Of a DNA stretch of 64,000 nt, positions 9,537-20,460 are shown one piece after another. The stretch is from Zasmidium citrigriseum (lineage: Eukaryota > Ascomycota > Dothideomycetes > Mycosphaerellales > Mycosphaerellaceae). How positions within the stretch are numbered: position 1 is the stretch's first letter; every line of letters starts with the position of its first letter. Location: positions 930,001 to 994,000 of the forward strand of contig NHNW01000007.1 in NCBI GenBank assembly GCA_002786025.1, given 5' to 3'. The position numbers and the translations under genes were made by a program. Below the pieces are notes generated by a model. It saw only the letters and a program-made list of their open reading frames with translations, was not told the origin of the DNA and did no database searches.

Positions 9537-11311
9537 CCTGATTGAAGGCTACGACTCGAGATGCTGTTGAATGCTTCGGTCGATGTGCCACGTGGTATAT
9601 GTAAGCCAAGGAAAGATTAATTACCAGGAATACGGAACGCTGATGAGATGCAGATTGGAAAGGGATCACAGCGCTCGAAGAGCAACAAGCCTGTGCACCA
9701 ATATGTAGCTGCTTTGTTAAGGCTTCAGAGACATGACGTTGTGCGTGCAACCAACCACCGTCAGAGGCGATCAAAGCCACTTCCCTCCAGTAATGGCATG
9801 AGAGCGACTGCGTACGGAGTAATACTCAACTCCGTAGACCTCGTCCGAGACCGAATGAAAGGCTGTAGCTCCGATCGAAGTAGAGGCTGTTCCGAGATCT
9901 ATGCTCCGACGAAGATCTATAAGGCGGACGAGCCGATCGACTGCGTCCATCATTGAATCATCGCCCATTCTCTCATCACTCCCAGGAGATCGCCCGAACG
10001 AGGAGCGTAGTGGAGGCCTGATCCGATAGCATTGGCGTTTCTGCGAGTTTTGAGGACGGTGAGCCATGCTGTCGATGCCTGTGTGCGACAAGTAGAAGGG
10101 AGATTGTCTTTTCAGAGAAGGGGTGAGCTCATCGCAGTTTCCAATTTGAGCACTAGCGCCATGACGTCAGAAGATCCTCGCACTCGCAGTCCGGGGCCAG
10201 TGCCACGTGAGGGTCTGGCCTTCCATCGGCGTTCGACAAACCTCACTCTACTATATCGTCTTCGCAACTTCCTGGAATGAAAGATTATTCATGAAAGATT
10301 CGTTCTCTTGGACGAGAGATCACTTGACGAAAGACAAGTCCACTATCATGCCATGAGTGTTGCGTCTCCGAAGTCGCCAGACGGCGGCTGGCTGGCTGAA
10401 GACTGGCTGGAACGGCTGAGAAGCGAGAGTGTCAAAAGTTTTACGCCAGGATCAACACTCGCGATCTTTCTTCGAGCAAGCTACAGCGACAAAGCCTCAT
10501 TATCGAGAATCAAGGACTACTAGCTGGCAACTATTGACTTGAAGAATCGATTGTGCTACTCAGAACATCTGTACTTTGCGTACTACGATGTATGTTGGGA
10601 AGTAGTCCCCCAATGATACCTGAACCTACACAATTGACACTGTCCCTTTCGTTGTTTTGGCTCTCGGACCTCCGATTGTCATCGGCCGTTTCTCTCGCGC
10701 GAGCCGAAAAGTCGTTCTCTCGTCTCCTCAACAATTGTCATCAAACCAATCATTTGATGCAGGAAGACTGACCGACAGATGAGATACTGATCACAGAGCA
10801 GTCGCGGCGACTCTACGAAGCGAAAGCCGAGTGCATTGGATCCAGAAGGTGGCCTCCGCAGAAATCTGAAGCGGCAGCGTCAATCGCTCAGGCCGACTAC
10901 GAAACGCGCTCTCTCGAGAAACATAGAACGGCGGTGGACGGTGTGAGAGGCTCTGCAGACTCCAGAAGACCAGCAGCTGAAGGAAGTCGTCCTCTGCACG
11001 AGGCTCGCTGCCAATCAGTCATCAATTCTGGTGAGGCCATGGCGCCTTGATCTGCCCTTGAAAGCGGTATCCTCACCACGCGCTTCGCGTCTTTGTGAAT
11101 GACTCAACTGAATCCTTGTATTTGGATCTCACTCGCCTCTACCGACATCGGCTCTGGCACCTATTAGATTGTGTGATATTCCTTCACACTCTCCTGACTT
11201 CACTTGTCCTTTATCAGATCCGAATCGGACCCGAGCAGCCTTGTCCAACCTCTCGGACGAAACGAGTACGACCAGGCTATCCCACTTGGAGAACATTGCG
11301 TGCTGGGTATC
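9537..11311. promoter_or_regulatory. Long divergent upstream region of transporter and Zn2Cys6 regulator
   Basis: The 1.8 kb are non-coding as far as I can see. They hold the inverted repeat at 9813-9836 and a GGCTG-rich tract at 10382-10420. A splice-acceptor-like CTGAC...TTATCAG at 11193-11217 suggests an intron in the regulator's 5' UTR. Confidence 0.5.
9813..9836. promoter_or_regulatory. Perfect inverted repeat, CGG-N14-CCG candidate Zn2Cys6 site
   Basis: TACGGAGT (9813-9820) and ACTCCGTA (9829-9836) are perfect reverse complements around an 8-nt spacer. This places CGG and CCG triplets 14 nt apart, the geometry bound by some Zn2Cys6 dimers. It lies 277 bp upstream of the transporter start, between that gene and a Zn2Cys6 regulator. 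TACGGAGTA-like strings also occur as dispersed motifs in ascomycete genomes, so function is a hypothesis. Confidence 0.4.
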
Positions 11312-13492
11312 ATGCAACGCGACAAGACCGCATCTCAGCGCGATGGAGTGAGGAAACGGCCCCGGAAGATCTGGTCTTGTCTGGAATGCCGGCGGAAGAA
11401 GCTCCAATGCGATCACGGCCTGCCTGCATGTGGTCGATGCACCAGGGCCGGAGCAGCCGCCAGTTGCGTTTACGCGACAGTCCCTCAGGCTGTGGCAACA
11501 TCTAACTCGAGCAGCGCTCGTGTAGCGCCTGAAGCAGCGACGATTGCGAGCGCTCCAAGCACACGCCCTTTACCGAATCAGACTCAGCAACGCACGGTCA
11601 ACGGTGAGCTTCTGTCACGATTGGAGTCTCTGGAGGAGAAACTCTGGAGTCTGCAACAAAGTGGCACCCGAGCACGAATCGATGCCAGCGGTCAACTTCC
11701 CTCACCCGAGGGCACGAATGAAGATGTAGAGACGGTCGCCGCGCAAGGAGCAGATTCCACTCACATCATACTGCGTGGATCCGCCTTTCGGACCAAGTTC
11801 AATGGCAACACATGCACAATCACGCTCGCGGAACACATCGATGGGCTCAACACCTTCAAGAAAGATGCACTTGCTACATTCCCTGCCTTCGAACAAGTGC
11901 AGCAATACCTCAACAAGACGGAGAACCGCTCAGCTTTGACCGCGTTGAAACCTAACTTGACCATGGAAGATAATGTGAAGGTGTTGCTTCCGCCTCAAGC
12001 AGAAACAGACCGCCTGGTGCGCATCTACCTGGATAGCTTCGATCACATCTACCCGGTACTGCATGTACCTACATTCCAAGAAAGCTATGAGAAGCTCTGG
12101 TCTACCGACTCCGAAGTGGACACTCGCTTCGTGGCGGTCGTCCTCCTCATCGTCGCTATTGCAGATTGCCTCATGTCGACTCCATTCACCGCAACCACCA
12201 CAGCGCAGCTCTCACGCAGTAAAGCAACATTGATACTGGACACCGTCGAGCAATGGCTCAATGCCAGAGTGTATCAGTACGAGTCCATCTACGACTTTCA
12301 GATCTCCTTCTTGCTGGTCGTGGGAAGGCAGCTGAACGGCAAGCGGAATAAGCGCACATGGGCCAACGCTGGTGGAGTCGTACGGACTTTCATGTGCACT
12401 GGTATGCATCGAGACCCTGAGGACCTGGCGAAAGAAACTACCGCGGTGGACAAGATGATGCGGCGGAGAATCTGGGCAGCTGCCGTTGAGTTCGAGTCAC
12501 AGGCCGCTTTCGAGCACGGCATGCCTCCTGCGCCATGGTCGATTCACAGTGACATTGGGCCGCCCGCCAATGTCGACGACGACGACATCGAGACGCCTCT
12601 ACCACTGGATACGTACACCAAGTCTTCATTCCTTGCGGTTTCCTGGAGATCGCTCAACCTCCGGCATCAGCTGTGCTCAATTCTGAACGACATGAACAGC
12701 GCCGTGACACCACACAGCAGAGCCGTCAACTACACCGACACGCTAAAACAACTCCATCAAACCAGCCCAAAATGGGCAGATGCGGGCTCAGCAGCTGCTC
12801 GTGCTCTGCTATGCATCAACACCCACCAATTCATCCTCGCCATCCACGAACAACAACTCCTCAACTCCACATCATCAGTAGAGAAACAACTCTCTCGAAT
12901 GATCCTCGTCGACAGTGCCACCCAGATGCTCGACGCCCACAAAGCAGCACGAGACAGCGGAAGCGATCTGGTAGAGCTGCTCTACAACGACCACGTCCGA
13001 GCAGCTTTGGCCATATGTCACGCCTACACAACCGCCGATCCACTCGCAGACCGTTTCTTAATCATGGCCATCGATCAGACGCTTTCCACGATTATGGAGA
13101 CGGCCATCGGAATGTACACAGAAAAAGTCATGCGTTTCGGCGGCAGCAAGCTCGACCTCTGGTACATCTGCGCCGCCGATGGACTTATGAAGTCGTCCTC
13201 AGACCCGACTCAACGAGCTACATACGTCCAGCGAGCGGTTGATCATTTCACCAGACCCTTCTACCGCCTCATGGCCCTGACACGAGATCCATTACTCTCC
13301 TCGGCTGGTCAGCCAGCGGGACCGGCCAATGATCATATTAGTGTACCTCTGGTACCTCGTCCAGACGATGTCATTACGAACGATAGGATGGAAGATCTTG
13401 CTTTGCCTGGATTTGGGGAGTTGGCGGAGTGGACTTTTGATGATTTTTCGTTTGATCCTAATGACTTTTTGGATCTTCAGCCTCAGATGTGA
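11312..13492 (+). CDS. Zn2Cys6 transcription factor with fungal-specific TF domain
   Basis: A 726-residue single-exon coding sequence from the first in-frame ATG. The binuclear cluster is complete: C23-x2-C26-x6-C33-x6-C40-x2-C43-x8-C52, with the basic RRKKLQ loop between the second and third cysteines. A heptad-like helix (LLSRLESLEEKLWSLQQ) after the linker fits a dimerisation coiled coil. The middle homology (fungal-specific TF) region includes RIYLDSFDHIYPVLHVPTF and RRRIWAAAVEFESQAAFEHG. The C-terminus is acidic and aromatic, ending in a run rich in Asp and Phe, a plausible activation domain. The frame is open upstream to 11204, but that start is TTG and lies beside a splice-acceptor sequence, so it is probably UTR. 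Its position, divergent from a DHA1 transporter, suggests it may control that gene. Confidence 0.9.
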   Translation: MQRDKTASQRDGVRKRPRKIWSCLECRRKKLQCDHGLPACGRCTRAGAAASCVYATVPQAVATSNSSSARVAPEAATIASAPSTRPLPNQTQQRTVNGELLSRLESLEEKLWSLQQSGTRARIDASGQLPSPEGTNEDVETVAAQGADSTHIILRGSAFRTKFNGNTCTITLAEHIDGLNTFKKDALATFPAFEQVQQYLNKTENRSALTALKPNLTMEDNVKVLLPPQAETDRLVRIYLDSFDHIYPVLHVPTFQESYEKLWSTDSEVDTRFVAVVLLIVAIADCLMSTPFTATTTAQLSRSKATLILDTVEQWLNARVYQYESIYDFQISFLLVVGRQLNGKRNKRTWANAGGVVRTFMCTGMHRDPEDLAKETTAVDKMMRRRIWAAAVEFESQAAFEHGMPPAPWSIHSDIGPPANVDDDDIETPLPLDTYTKSSFLAVSWRSLNLRHQLCSILNDMNSAVTPHSRAVNYTDTLKQLHQTSPKWADAGSAAARALLCINTHQFILAIHEQQLLNSTSSVEKQLSRMILVDSATQMLDAHKAARDSGSDLVELLYNDHVRAALAICHAYTTADPLADRFLIMAIDQTLSTIMETAIGMYTEKVMRFGGSKLDLWYICAADGLMKSSSDPTQRATYVQRAVDHFTRPFYRLMALTRDPLLSSAGQPAGPANDHISVPLVPRPDDVITNDRMEDLALPGFGELAEWTFDDFSFDPNDFLDLQPQM

Positions 13493-15163
13493 TTGCTGAG
13501 GGGCATGGCTGTACACGTAATGTAATGAGGATTGTGGAATGGACGGCTGTCTGTACTTGTGAATTTGGTGATGTCTCTATATCAATGATGGATGAATCGA
13601 ATCTCCGCCTCTGTAATCGCTGTGATCTCTGCACACTGTGAGTGATGTTCTTATTTCTCCAAGAGCGCACTGTCTGCCCCTATTCAAGTGAGCCCATCAT
13701 CACACATCCTTGACGATTCTTGATCTATCTCTCAAATTGCCTCTCTGTCCAAGCAATCCAAACTGCTCATGGACTCTTCACAACCTTTTTGTGCTCTCGA
13801 GATTCGTTGCTCACAAAAACATATCTCGTCCCATAGATTCTCCTGTCACTGTCCCTACTCTTCCAACACCGGGCCAAACATAGCTTGTGGAATACCGGAG
13901 AGGGCGAACCGTTGGTAGAAAGACATCCGTGAAGGGGAACGAGGTTGTGAGCAGCCCATCTTCATCAACTCCTGCGTTCACGTATACCTCTGTCACTCGC
14001 AGATTCAACATCTCAGCTCTCCTTGCAGACAAGCCACACGAAATGATACAAGTCAAGTGACAGACACACCATCCTCAGAACTAGTAGTAGTGATTGATTA
14101 TACCTGTATAATAAGCTACCGACCACAGCGAGCCCAGCCCAGCGTCTCTCTGGCCAGCTCCGTTCCAGCGAGTCTTGCGCAGCAGATGTCCGAGACAAGT
14201 AGTCACCTCCGGCACTGTCCAACGTTCAGATGGCAGCTAATCTGCCACCCTCGATAATGTCGCTCGCTCAGCAGCTTCTGTGGTCTTCTTCGTAGTCGAG
14301 TCGGCCGGCCTTCTGCTTTCTCTTCGAACGATGATCTTGATGATTATACAACCAGAAACCCCATTCTTTTGTTGTAGTCCGGAACCAAAGCCATCCAAGA
14401 AGCAACAAGAGAGAACAGTAACCCATTGGTATCTCCATGTAAAACCCTTCAAACAAACACAAGTGACCCCCTTTTTCAACCCCGTGCCATGTCATGTCCG
14501 TGTTCCCCTTTTTGGCGGTGGTATGGTATATGGAGTTTTGTGAGGGCGTTTGGGATCTTGACCCCCTTTTGCCTCTCCGAATAGTCCCCGCGCACGATGA
14601 TGTTGGTGGTCTCAAACAAAAGAAAACAGGAAAAGCCGCAGATCGTGTAAATGCATTTCAAGCCCCAACAAACAGTATGCATGCATGCAACGCACACACT
14701 TGCTCCCATCCCATAAGACCGGCTGGTGTAGTACATGAAAAAGTCGCTTCGATCGCTCGCTCAAAAACCAGGCGCCTGCCTGCGCTCGTCGTTGGTGTGA
14801 TTCACAAAATGAAAGGGGGAATTTTTGCTCTGGAGTCGATGATGTCGTTTCGATTGATGGACCGATTGCACGGAGCAGTCGTCGTGAATCGATGCCGCTA
14901 GCTGTACATGTATGGTGCTTCCGTCCTCGAGCCGTCCGGAAACGTCTTCGACCTGTCGCTCAAGCGAGGTCTGGTCGATCGGGACTGGCGAGATGCTGCG
15001 GAAGATATTATACCTAGGTTTCCATTCTGAACCGCGTATGCAGAAGCGAAGAGGGTATCTCAGTCGGCCGTTTCAAGAGAAAGCGCGAAGAGCGACCAGC
15101 GTCCATAGTACAAGTACTAGTGGCGTCTCGCGCAGCCAAGTACGTCTTCTGACGAATCGATCA
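13493..15163. other. Convergent 3' intergenic region, nothing recognised
   Basis: The 1.7 kb lie between the 3' ends of the regulator and the PSR1-type gene. Only short frames without domains are present. No tRNA, repeat or element was recognised. Confidence 0.5.
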
Positions 15164-16990
15164 TCATAATGCCACGTCCAACACCAGACTGACGTCCTGG
15201 ACCTGCGAGCCAGCCAAGTCGTACAAGACTGGGATCAGATCCAGGAGTTCGTTGTCATGAGCATCGCTGAACCAACTGCTGATCGGAACAGCGTGCTGCG
15301 GGTGGAAGATGTAACTCGTCGGCGAATTGTCGATGATGATGGTCTCCTTCAGATCGCGACCAATCTGACTCAGGTCCTTGACGTAGTTGCCTTGATGGTT
15401 GTAACAACTTTCTCTGAAGAGACGGTGGTGCACGACGCCGTGGATGTCGAGCTGGTCGAGGAGAGGATCGCCGTACTTGGATACCGAGGCCGTGAACACC
15501 ACCACTTCGTACAGCTCCCCAACTCGTTTGAGGAACTGATCCACGCCTGGTCGTTTTATGACATAGACGTTGTGGTACTGTCCTTCGATCTCGACCGGAA
15601 TCGTGAAGTCGGCCTGGTGGAGGATCTGCAAACACATTAAACGAAAACTTCTCAACACTTTTTCGAAGTCATGCTTACCTTAAAACTGCTGTGCACCAGC
15701 GTCTCATCAAGATCCAGGACCAAACACTTGCGACCACGCAGCTCAGGTCGGACTGGAGGTAATAGCCATTTGCCGGGTTGTTCAGGAGTCGAAACCAATG
15801 ACGTGTCGTGACTGGCGCCAGTGCTGTCGCCGGAGCCTTGATGTGACGACGGGAGAGGCGGCGGCGGCGGTAGTGAGCCCGTGCTGTAGCCTTGCTGCGA
15901 GTCCTCGCTGGCGTGCTGGTTCTCTTCGTCGATTTGCTGAGCTTCCTTTTCGGACAGGGGTAGCTTGTCGGACATTTCGATATCCTCATCCAGCTGCTTC
16001 TGCTCAGGCGTGCGGTCGAAGATGGGCTGGTCTTCCTGCTGCGGCACAGTCGGAGTAGGCGCTTGAACCTGTACAGATGGATTCGCCGGGTTGTCGTCTG
16101 CGGGTCCACCAGAAGGCCCTGACGTTACAATGTTCGGCAATCCCGCTGATGCAGGCTCTGCATTCTTCGATGCGTCTGTCGGAGCGGGTTGGATCGCCTC
16201 AGATTTGTCGATGGCGCCATCACTTGGTTGCGACTTTTCCGCCTCTGTGCCCGTCTGCCGTCCCTCGATCTTGGATCCATTGGCGAAGAGCTGTTTCTGT
16301 GTCGACTTCTCGTCTATTACCTCTTTCGAGTCCTGGGTCGTGCTGGTGTCCGTGGTGCCGACGTTCTGTTGAGTTCTGGGCTGCTGTGCTCGCGTAGGTT
16401 GGGTCTTGGTCGCGGGTTTGGCGGGCTGTGCTGCATCTTGCTGGCCCGGCTCTTGCACGTTATCTGAAGAGCCACAGCAATTGAGAAAAGCCAGCAGGCC
16501 ACCCTTCTTCTTCGGCCTCTCCTGCTCTGCCGATGGCCCTTGCGGCGCCTTCTCGCTCGACTGATCTTTCCGCTTGCTCCCCTTCCGTATGCTCCGTCTT
16601 GAACCCCGCCCTATGCTCTCCGACCGCTCCTTGGAACTTACTGGTTGTTGGGATGAGGTTGGCTGCTCCTGGATGGGCAATGCTGTCGCGTTCGGGGCAT
16701 CGGTCGGCTTGCTGGACGTAGCATTTTGCACACTGTTCCCGTCCTGGGTTAGCTGCACTTCACGTGAAGATACCCTTGGTGGCGGTACGAACGGCTGGGG
16801 TGTTGTGGAAGAGCCTGCGAGAGGGTATTAGCATTGGGTCCAGCCTTTCCATTGCGCGCCTTCCCGTGGAGCTTGCTTTCTCCACACCACGTGCGGACAC
16901 ATATGCTGCACATGCGACGGCCATGAAATATATCCACCACGTACCTTGTCCGTGCCCTCCAGCGGCGGGCTGGACGCCCTGTTGGCTCAT
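15164..16990 (-). CDS. PSR1: PSR1/PSR2-type plasma-membrane CTD-like phosphatase
   Basis: Exons are 16945-16990, 15679-16814 and 15164-15625, with introns of 130 bp (16815-16944) and 53 bp (15626-15678); the product is 547 residues. The catalytic FCP1/SCP-like domain occupies the last 190 residues. It has the nucleophile motif [14 protein letters not shown] (Asp383, Asp385), [19 protein letters not shown], and [17 protein letters not shown], which is the HAD fourth motif. In yeast, Psr1/Psr2 are palmitoylated plasma-membrane phosphatases that act with Whi2 in stress and sodium responses. Here a Cys-Cys pair (FLNCCGSS, residues 128-129) lies inside a long disordered Gln/Thr/Pro-rich extension of about 360 residues rather than at the extreme N-terminus. 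Start ATG 16990 is chosen because exon 1 splices in frame; the apparent start at 16758 is GTG. Confidence 0.88.
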
Positions 16991-18877
16991 GGGGGAAGGT
17001 CGAGGCTCCGGCGGAGCATGTACTCGCAGGTCGCTGACGGCGGCGCGGTGGAGCGATTGACTGGTCGCTGGGGGTGCGCGGTTGTCGAGGGCTAGCGACG
17101 GGCAATGGATCGGTGCGTCGGCGACGGCGCGGTGGCCTGGAGACGGGGATGTGGTGGATGGGATGGAGCAGTGAGGTGTGTATCGAATACAGGCAGGGTG
17201 CTCCGGCGAAGATGCGGCTGTGGGTGAGGCGCGCCCGGGGGTCCGTCCGCGCCTGCCCAAAGCGCAATGGATCTGGCGAGCTTAATCGGACGTCGTGCGC
17301 TGCGGCGACGAGCGGTGCTGGATGGCGGCGAGCGCGCAGACAGCGGGATGCGACGGCGGACGTGCGTGCTGCTTGGGAGGTCGGCGATGAGGTCGAGGAG
17401 CAGGCCAGCAGCAGCTCTGCACACTCGCGCTGCACACCACCGCACCACCGCCGCCAGCTCCCCAAGTGGCTTGTGCGTCTATCTCATTTCCTACCGCTGG
17501 CCGTCTGCCCACCGGCCAATCACACAAGCGCCTTCCGCTTCTGTCGCCGTGGCCTGCCCTTGCCTGTGCAACCGCATCGCGGCTGCCAGCATCGTGCTGA
17601 TGGCCTGCCGCAGCGCTGCACTGCCCATCGCCGGCTCGAAGCCTCTTCCCGGTTTTTGGAGTGTCCGCACGCTGCTGCTGCCAATGAAACTGGTAGTCTG
17701 CTGCCCACGCGCGTCCCAGCGGCGGGTAATCAGGTTTAACGCTTCCCTGCTCTAGCCTTCGCGCTTGCCGATTTTGGGCGAATCCGCCGGGCGAGGCGCT
17801 TTCGGAAGCGAGGACCATACTCCGAACGACTTCATCAACAACACCACATTTCCATCTCAACGCACATGCTCGTGTCAAAATAATATAGAATCAGCAGATA
17901 TTCTATACAGGGCATAGCACATGCAATCATGCTGTGCCGAACATGTCAACCTTTTCGGATGCTGAGAACCGAAGCTTTTGGCCTTCTAATTCTCTGTTTG
18001 TTCGTCTGACGCTCCATCCACTAGAAGCTTGTGCTGTCTTCTCCAAGTCCCATGCATTTCACGGAAGGCTCTTCTAGAACCATTTGCTGACAATTGTAAC
18101 AAGTTGAGAATTCTACGTACCGGTACCGCTAAAACCCCTACTAATGCAGGCACCACTACATACCACCGAGTATGCTTTGCGTGCCATGACATCGAACCAG
18201 ATCAGTTCGGCTTGGGCGATTGTAAAGGGACGCATTTCTACTGTCTAGTCTTTGCTTTGTCGAGCAGAGCAGCAGCTGAATGAGCCTGGCGATCTCCAAT
18301 CCGATTAACAGACTTCCTGTACGTTCTATTTTGAGGCGAAGCTACGCATGACAGCATGGACGAGGAATCTAACGAATGACCCTGCACATTACGAAAGTTG
18401 AACGATTCAGATCGTTGTGACCGCGCTTTCCACGCAGCTAATCGATGAACATGCGGCGCCCTCTACATTCATTGATCCGATTCGGATATCATCCATCTTT
18501 CTTCCACGACTTCGGCCTCATTGCATGCTTATCGGCGGCCTGTATTTCAAATGCCAAAGTATACGATGACCACAGCATCTCAACTCGTGAAGTCCAACTC
18601 CATCTTCAACCCCTGTCCGCTAGGCATGGTTCCCCAGCATGGCCCCTCGTGGCACACCAGGACTCTCGTGGCAGGTGCCAGCAGACCACAACCTTCCCGA
18701 GTCACGCCAAACACCTTCACCACAGCAACAGCTACAACATCACAACCATGACGAAGACACTCTTTGAAGCACGCGACACAAAAACTCCTCAGCATTGGCC
18801 AATCAATCCCTCTCCTTAATCTACCCCTGGTAGCACACATCCCGACACGAGGTCGGACAACACAATCTCGGTGCTCT
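16991..18877. other. PSR1 upstream region and flavoprotein 3' flank
   Basis: About 1.9 kb without a supported gene. The segment 17000-17750 is strongly GC-rich and open in several frames at once, as expected of high GC content rather than of coding sequence. The right half is ordinary intergenic sequence. Confidence 0.5.
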
Positions 18878-20460
18878 CTACTCTGACGACGACTTCCGCG
18901 CTCGTTCAGCTGCAGCTCTCCCAGCCCGTCTGCCAAAAACGCCTCCCGCTGTCAAACCACTCCCGCCAGGGTAGTTTCCGAAAAAGAGCCCGCCCACCAT
19001 CTCGCCGGCACAGTGCAGTCCTTCGATCTCGGTTCCGTCTTCGCGGAGGACTGCAGTGTTTTCTGGGTTGATGGCCAGACCGCCGAAGGTGAATGTGATG
19101 CCTGAGGTGACTTTGACGGCGAGGAAAGGCGGTTTGACGATCGGGAGGGCCCAGTTCGATTTTGGAAGGTCGAGCTTCTTCTTCGAAGACTGTGTCGAGA
19201 GGCCGTCTTTGATCGCTGGATTGAGCTTGACGTCCGGATTCTCAGCACGATGGGCAGCGACTGCATCGTTATACTCCTGAATTGTCTCGACGAACCTCCC
19301 AGCATCCTTAATTCCGTCTTTCTTCAACTCCTTCGCCAACTCCTCCATACTCCCCGCAGTGACCTTCCTCACAATCTCATCCCGATATTCTTCCTGCCTC
19401 AGCCAACCCTGTCCATCAGCATCCCAGATCTGAAATGCAATACCTTCAGGCTGCTCCAAAATCGCCCGTCCAAACTTCGCATAAGTATAATTCCTCAAAT
19501 CCACACCCTCATCTACAAATCTCCTCCCCTCAGAATTAAGCATCAAACCCAGAGGATATCCAGACTTGGTAAACTCATTCGTCTTCTCCCGATCCCCGCC
19601 GTCTTTCGGTGAATCCGCGTCCCAGGCAACGCTATGACAACCTGTGGGACTGAAATCCCCAACTCTCTTCGCTCCTAGTCGGATAGCCTCGAGGAGCATA
19701 TCGCCCGTATTATAAGGCGTGCCTCTCGTATGCGCCAACTCCCAGCCTTTCCCCATCCACTCGCCTCGCAACTTCGCATTCGCCTCAAATCCACCAGCAC
19801 ACAAGATAACACTCCTCCCTTTCACCTCAACTACCTTGCCACCCCTCTCAACCTCAACCCCACTCACCCTCCCCTCCCCATCAACACAAACCCTCTTCAC
19901 AGCAGTCTCATACTCAATCCGACATCCAACCCTCTCAACCGCCTCCAACAAACTCCTCACCAACCCCTTCCCACCTTCGGGAACAGTCAAACACAAGCCC
20001 CCCCAAAACCTCCATCTTCCATCGACTTCGTACGCCTGGCGGCGGAAACTTAACCACCAGTCCACATTCCAACTTCTCGTAACCACTTTACAGTCTCAAG
20101 GCTCTCTTTCACCAGCACATTTCCAAGCGTGGGATCACTCCTTCCGCCAGTCACGCGGTCCAGATCTCCAAGGAAGTCTGATTCGGAGTAGGGAGGGAGA
20201 TCGATTTTGTCCTTTAGATCTGAGGGGACGTTGGAGACGAGAGGTAAGAGGTCGGAGAGGCCGTTATGGGCGGTTCGGTAGGCTGCTGCGGTGAAGTATC
20301 CATTCCCACCGGCCCAGTCACGGGGTGCTTTCTCCAATAGCAAAATTCTAGGCGGAGGTGTCGTGGATGTAGCAGCTGAGAGTGCAGACGACAGAGCTGC
20401 GGCGCCGGTACCGACGATGATGATGTCCCATTCTTGAGCTAGAGGATCTGTGTTCGCCAT
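18878..20460 (-). CDS. FAD-dependent fumarate reductase/TcuA-like flavoprotein with frameshift
   Basis: The N-terminal part (ATG 20460) has the dinucleotide-binding motif DIIIVGTGAAALSSALSAA and runs in frame to ETVKWLREVGMW near 20060. The remainder, WLSFRRQAYEVDGRWRFWGG to the C-terminal GLHCAGEMVGGLFFGNYPGG FAD-closing motif, is in the next frame down to 18878. Family alignment by eye (FAD_binding_2; tricarballylate dehydrogenase, fumarate reductase and 3-ketosteroid dehydrogenase relatives) shows the two halves abut almost exactly, with 5 nt where 3 or 6 would be expected. A GT-AG path of 56 nt (GTAAAG to CCGCCAG, 20022-20077) would restore frame but deletes conserved residues and lacks a good branch site. 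So this is either a sequencing error or a recently broken gene. Substrate unknown. Confidence 0.7.

Noticed and set aside
17282..17878. Minus-strand ORF of 198 codons upstream of PSR1
   Set aside because: The region is GC-rich and open in at least three frames at once, with Arg/Ala/Pro-rich translations typical of non-coding GC-rich DNA.
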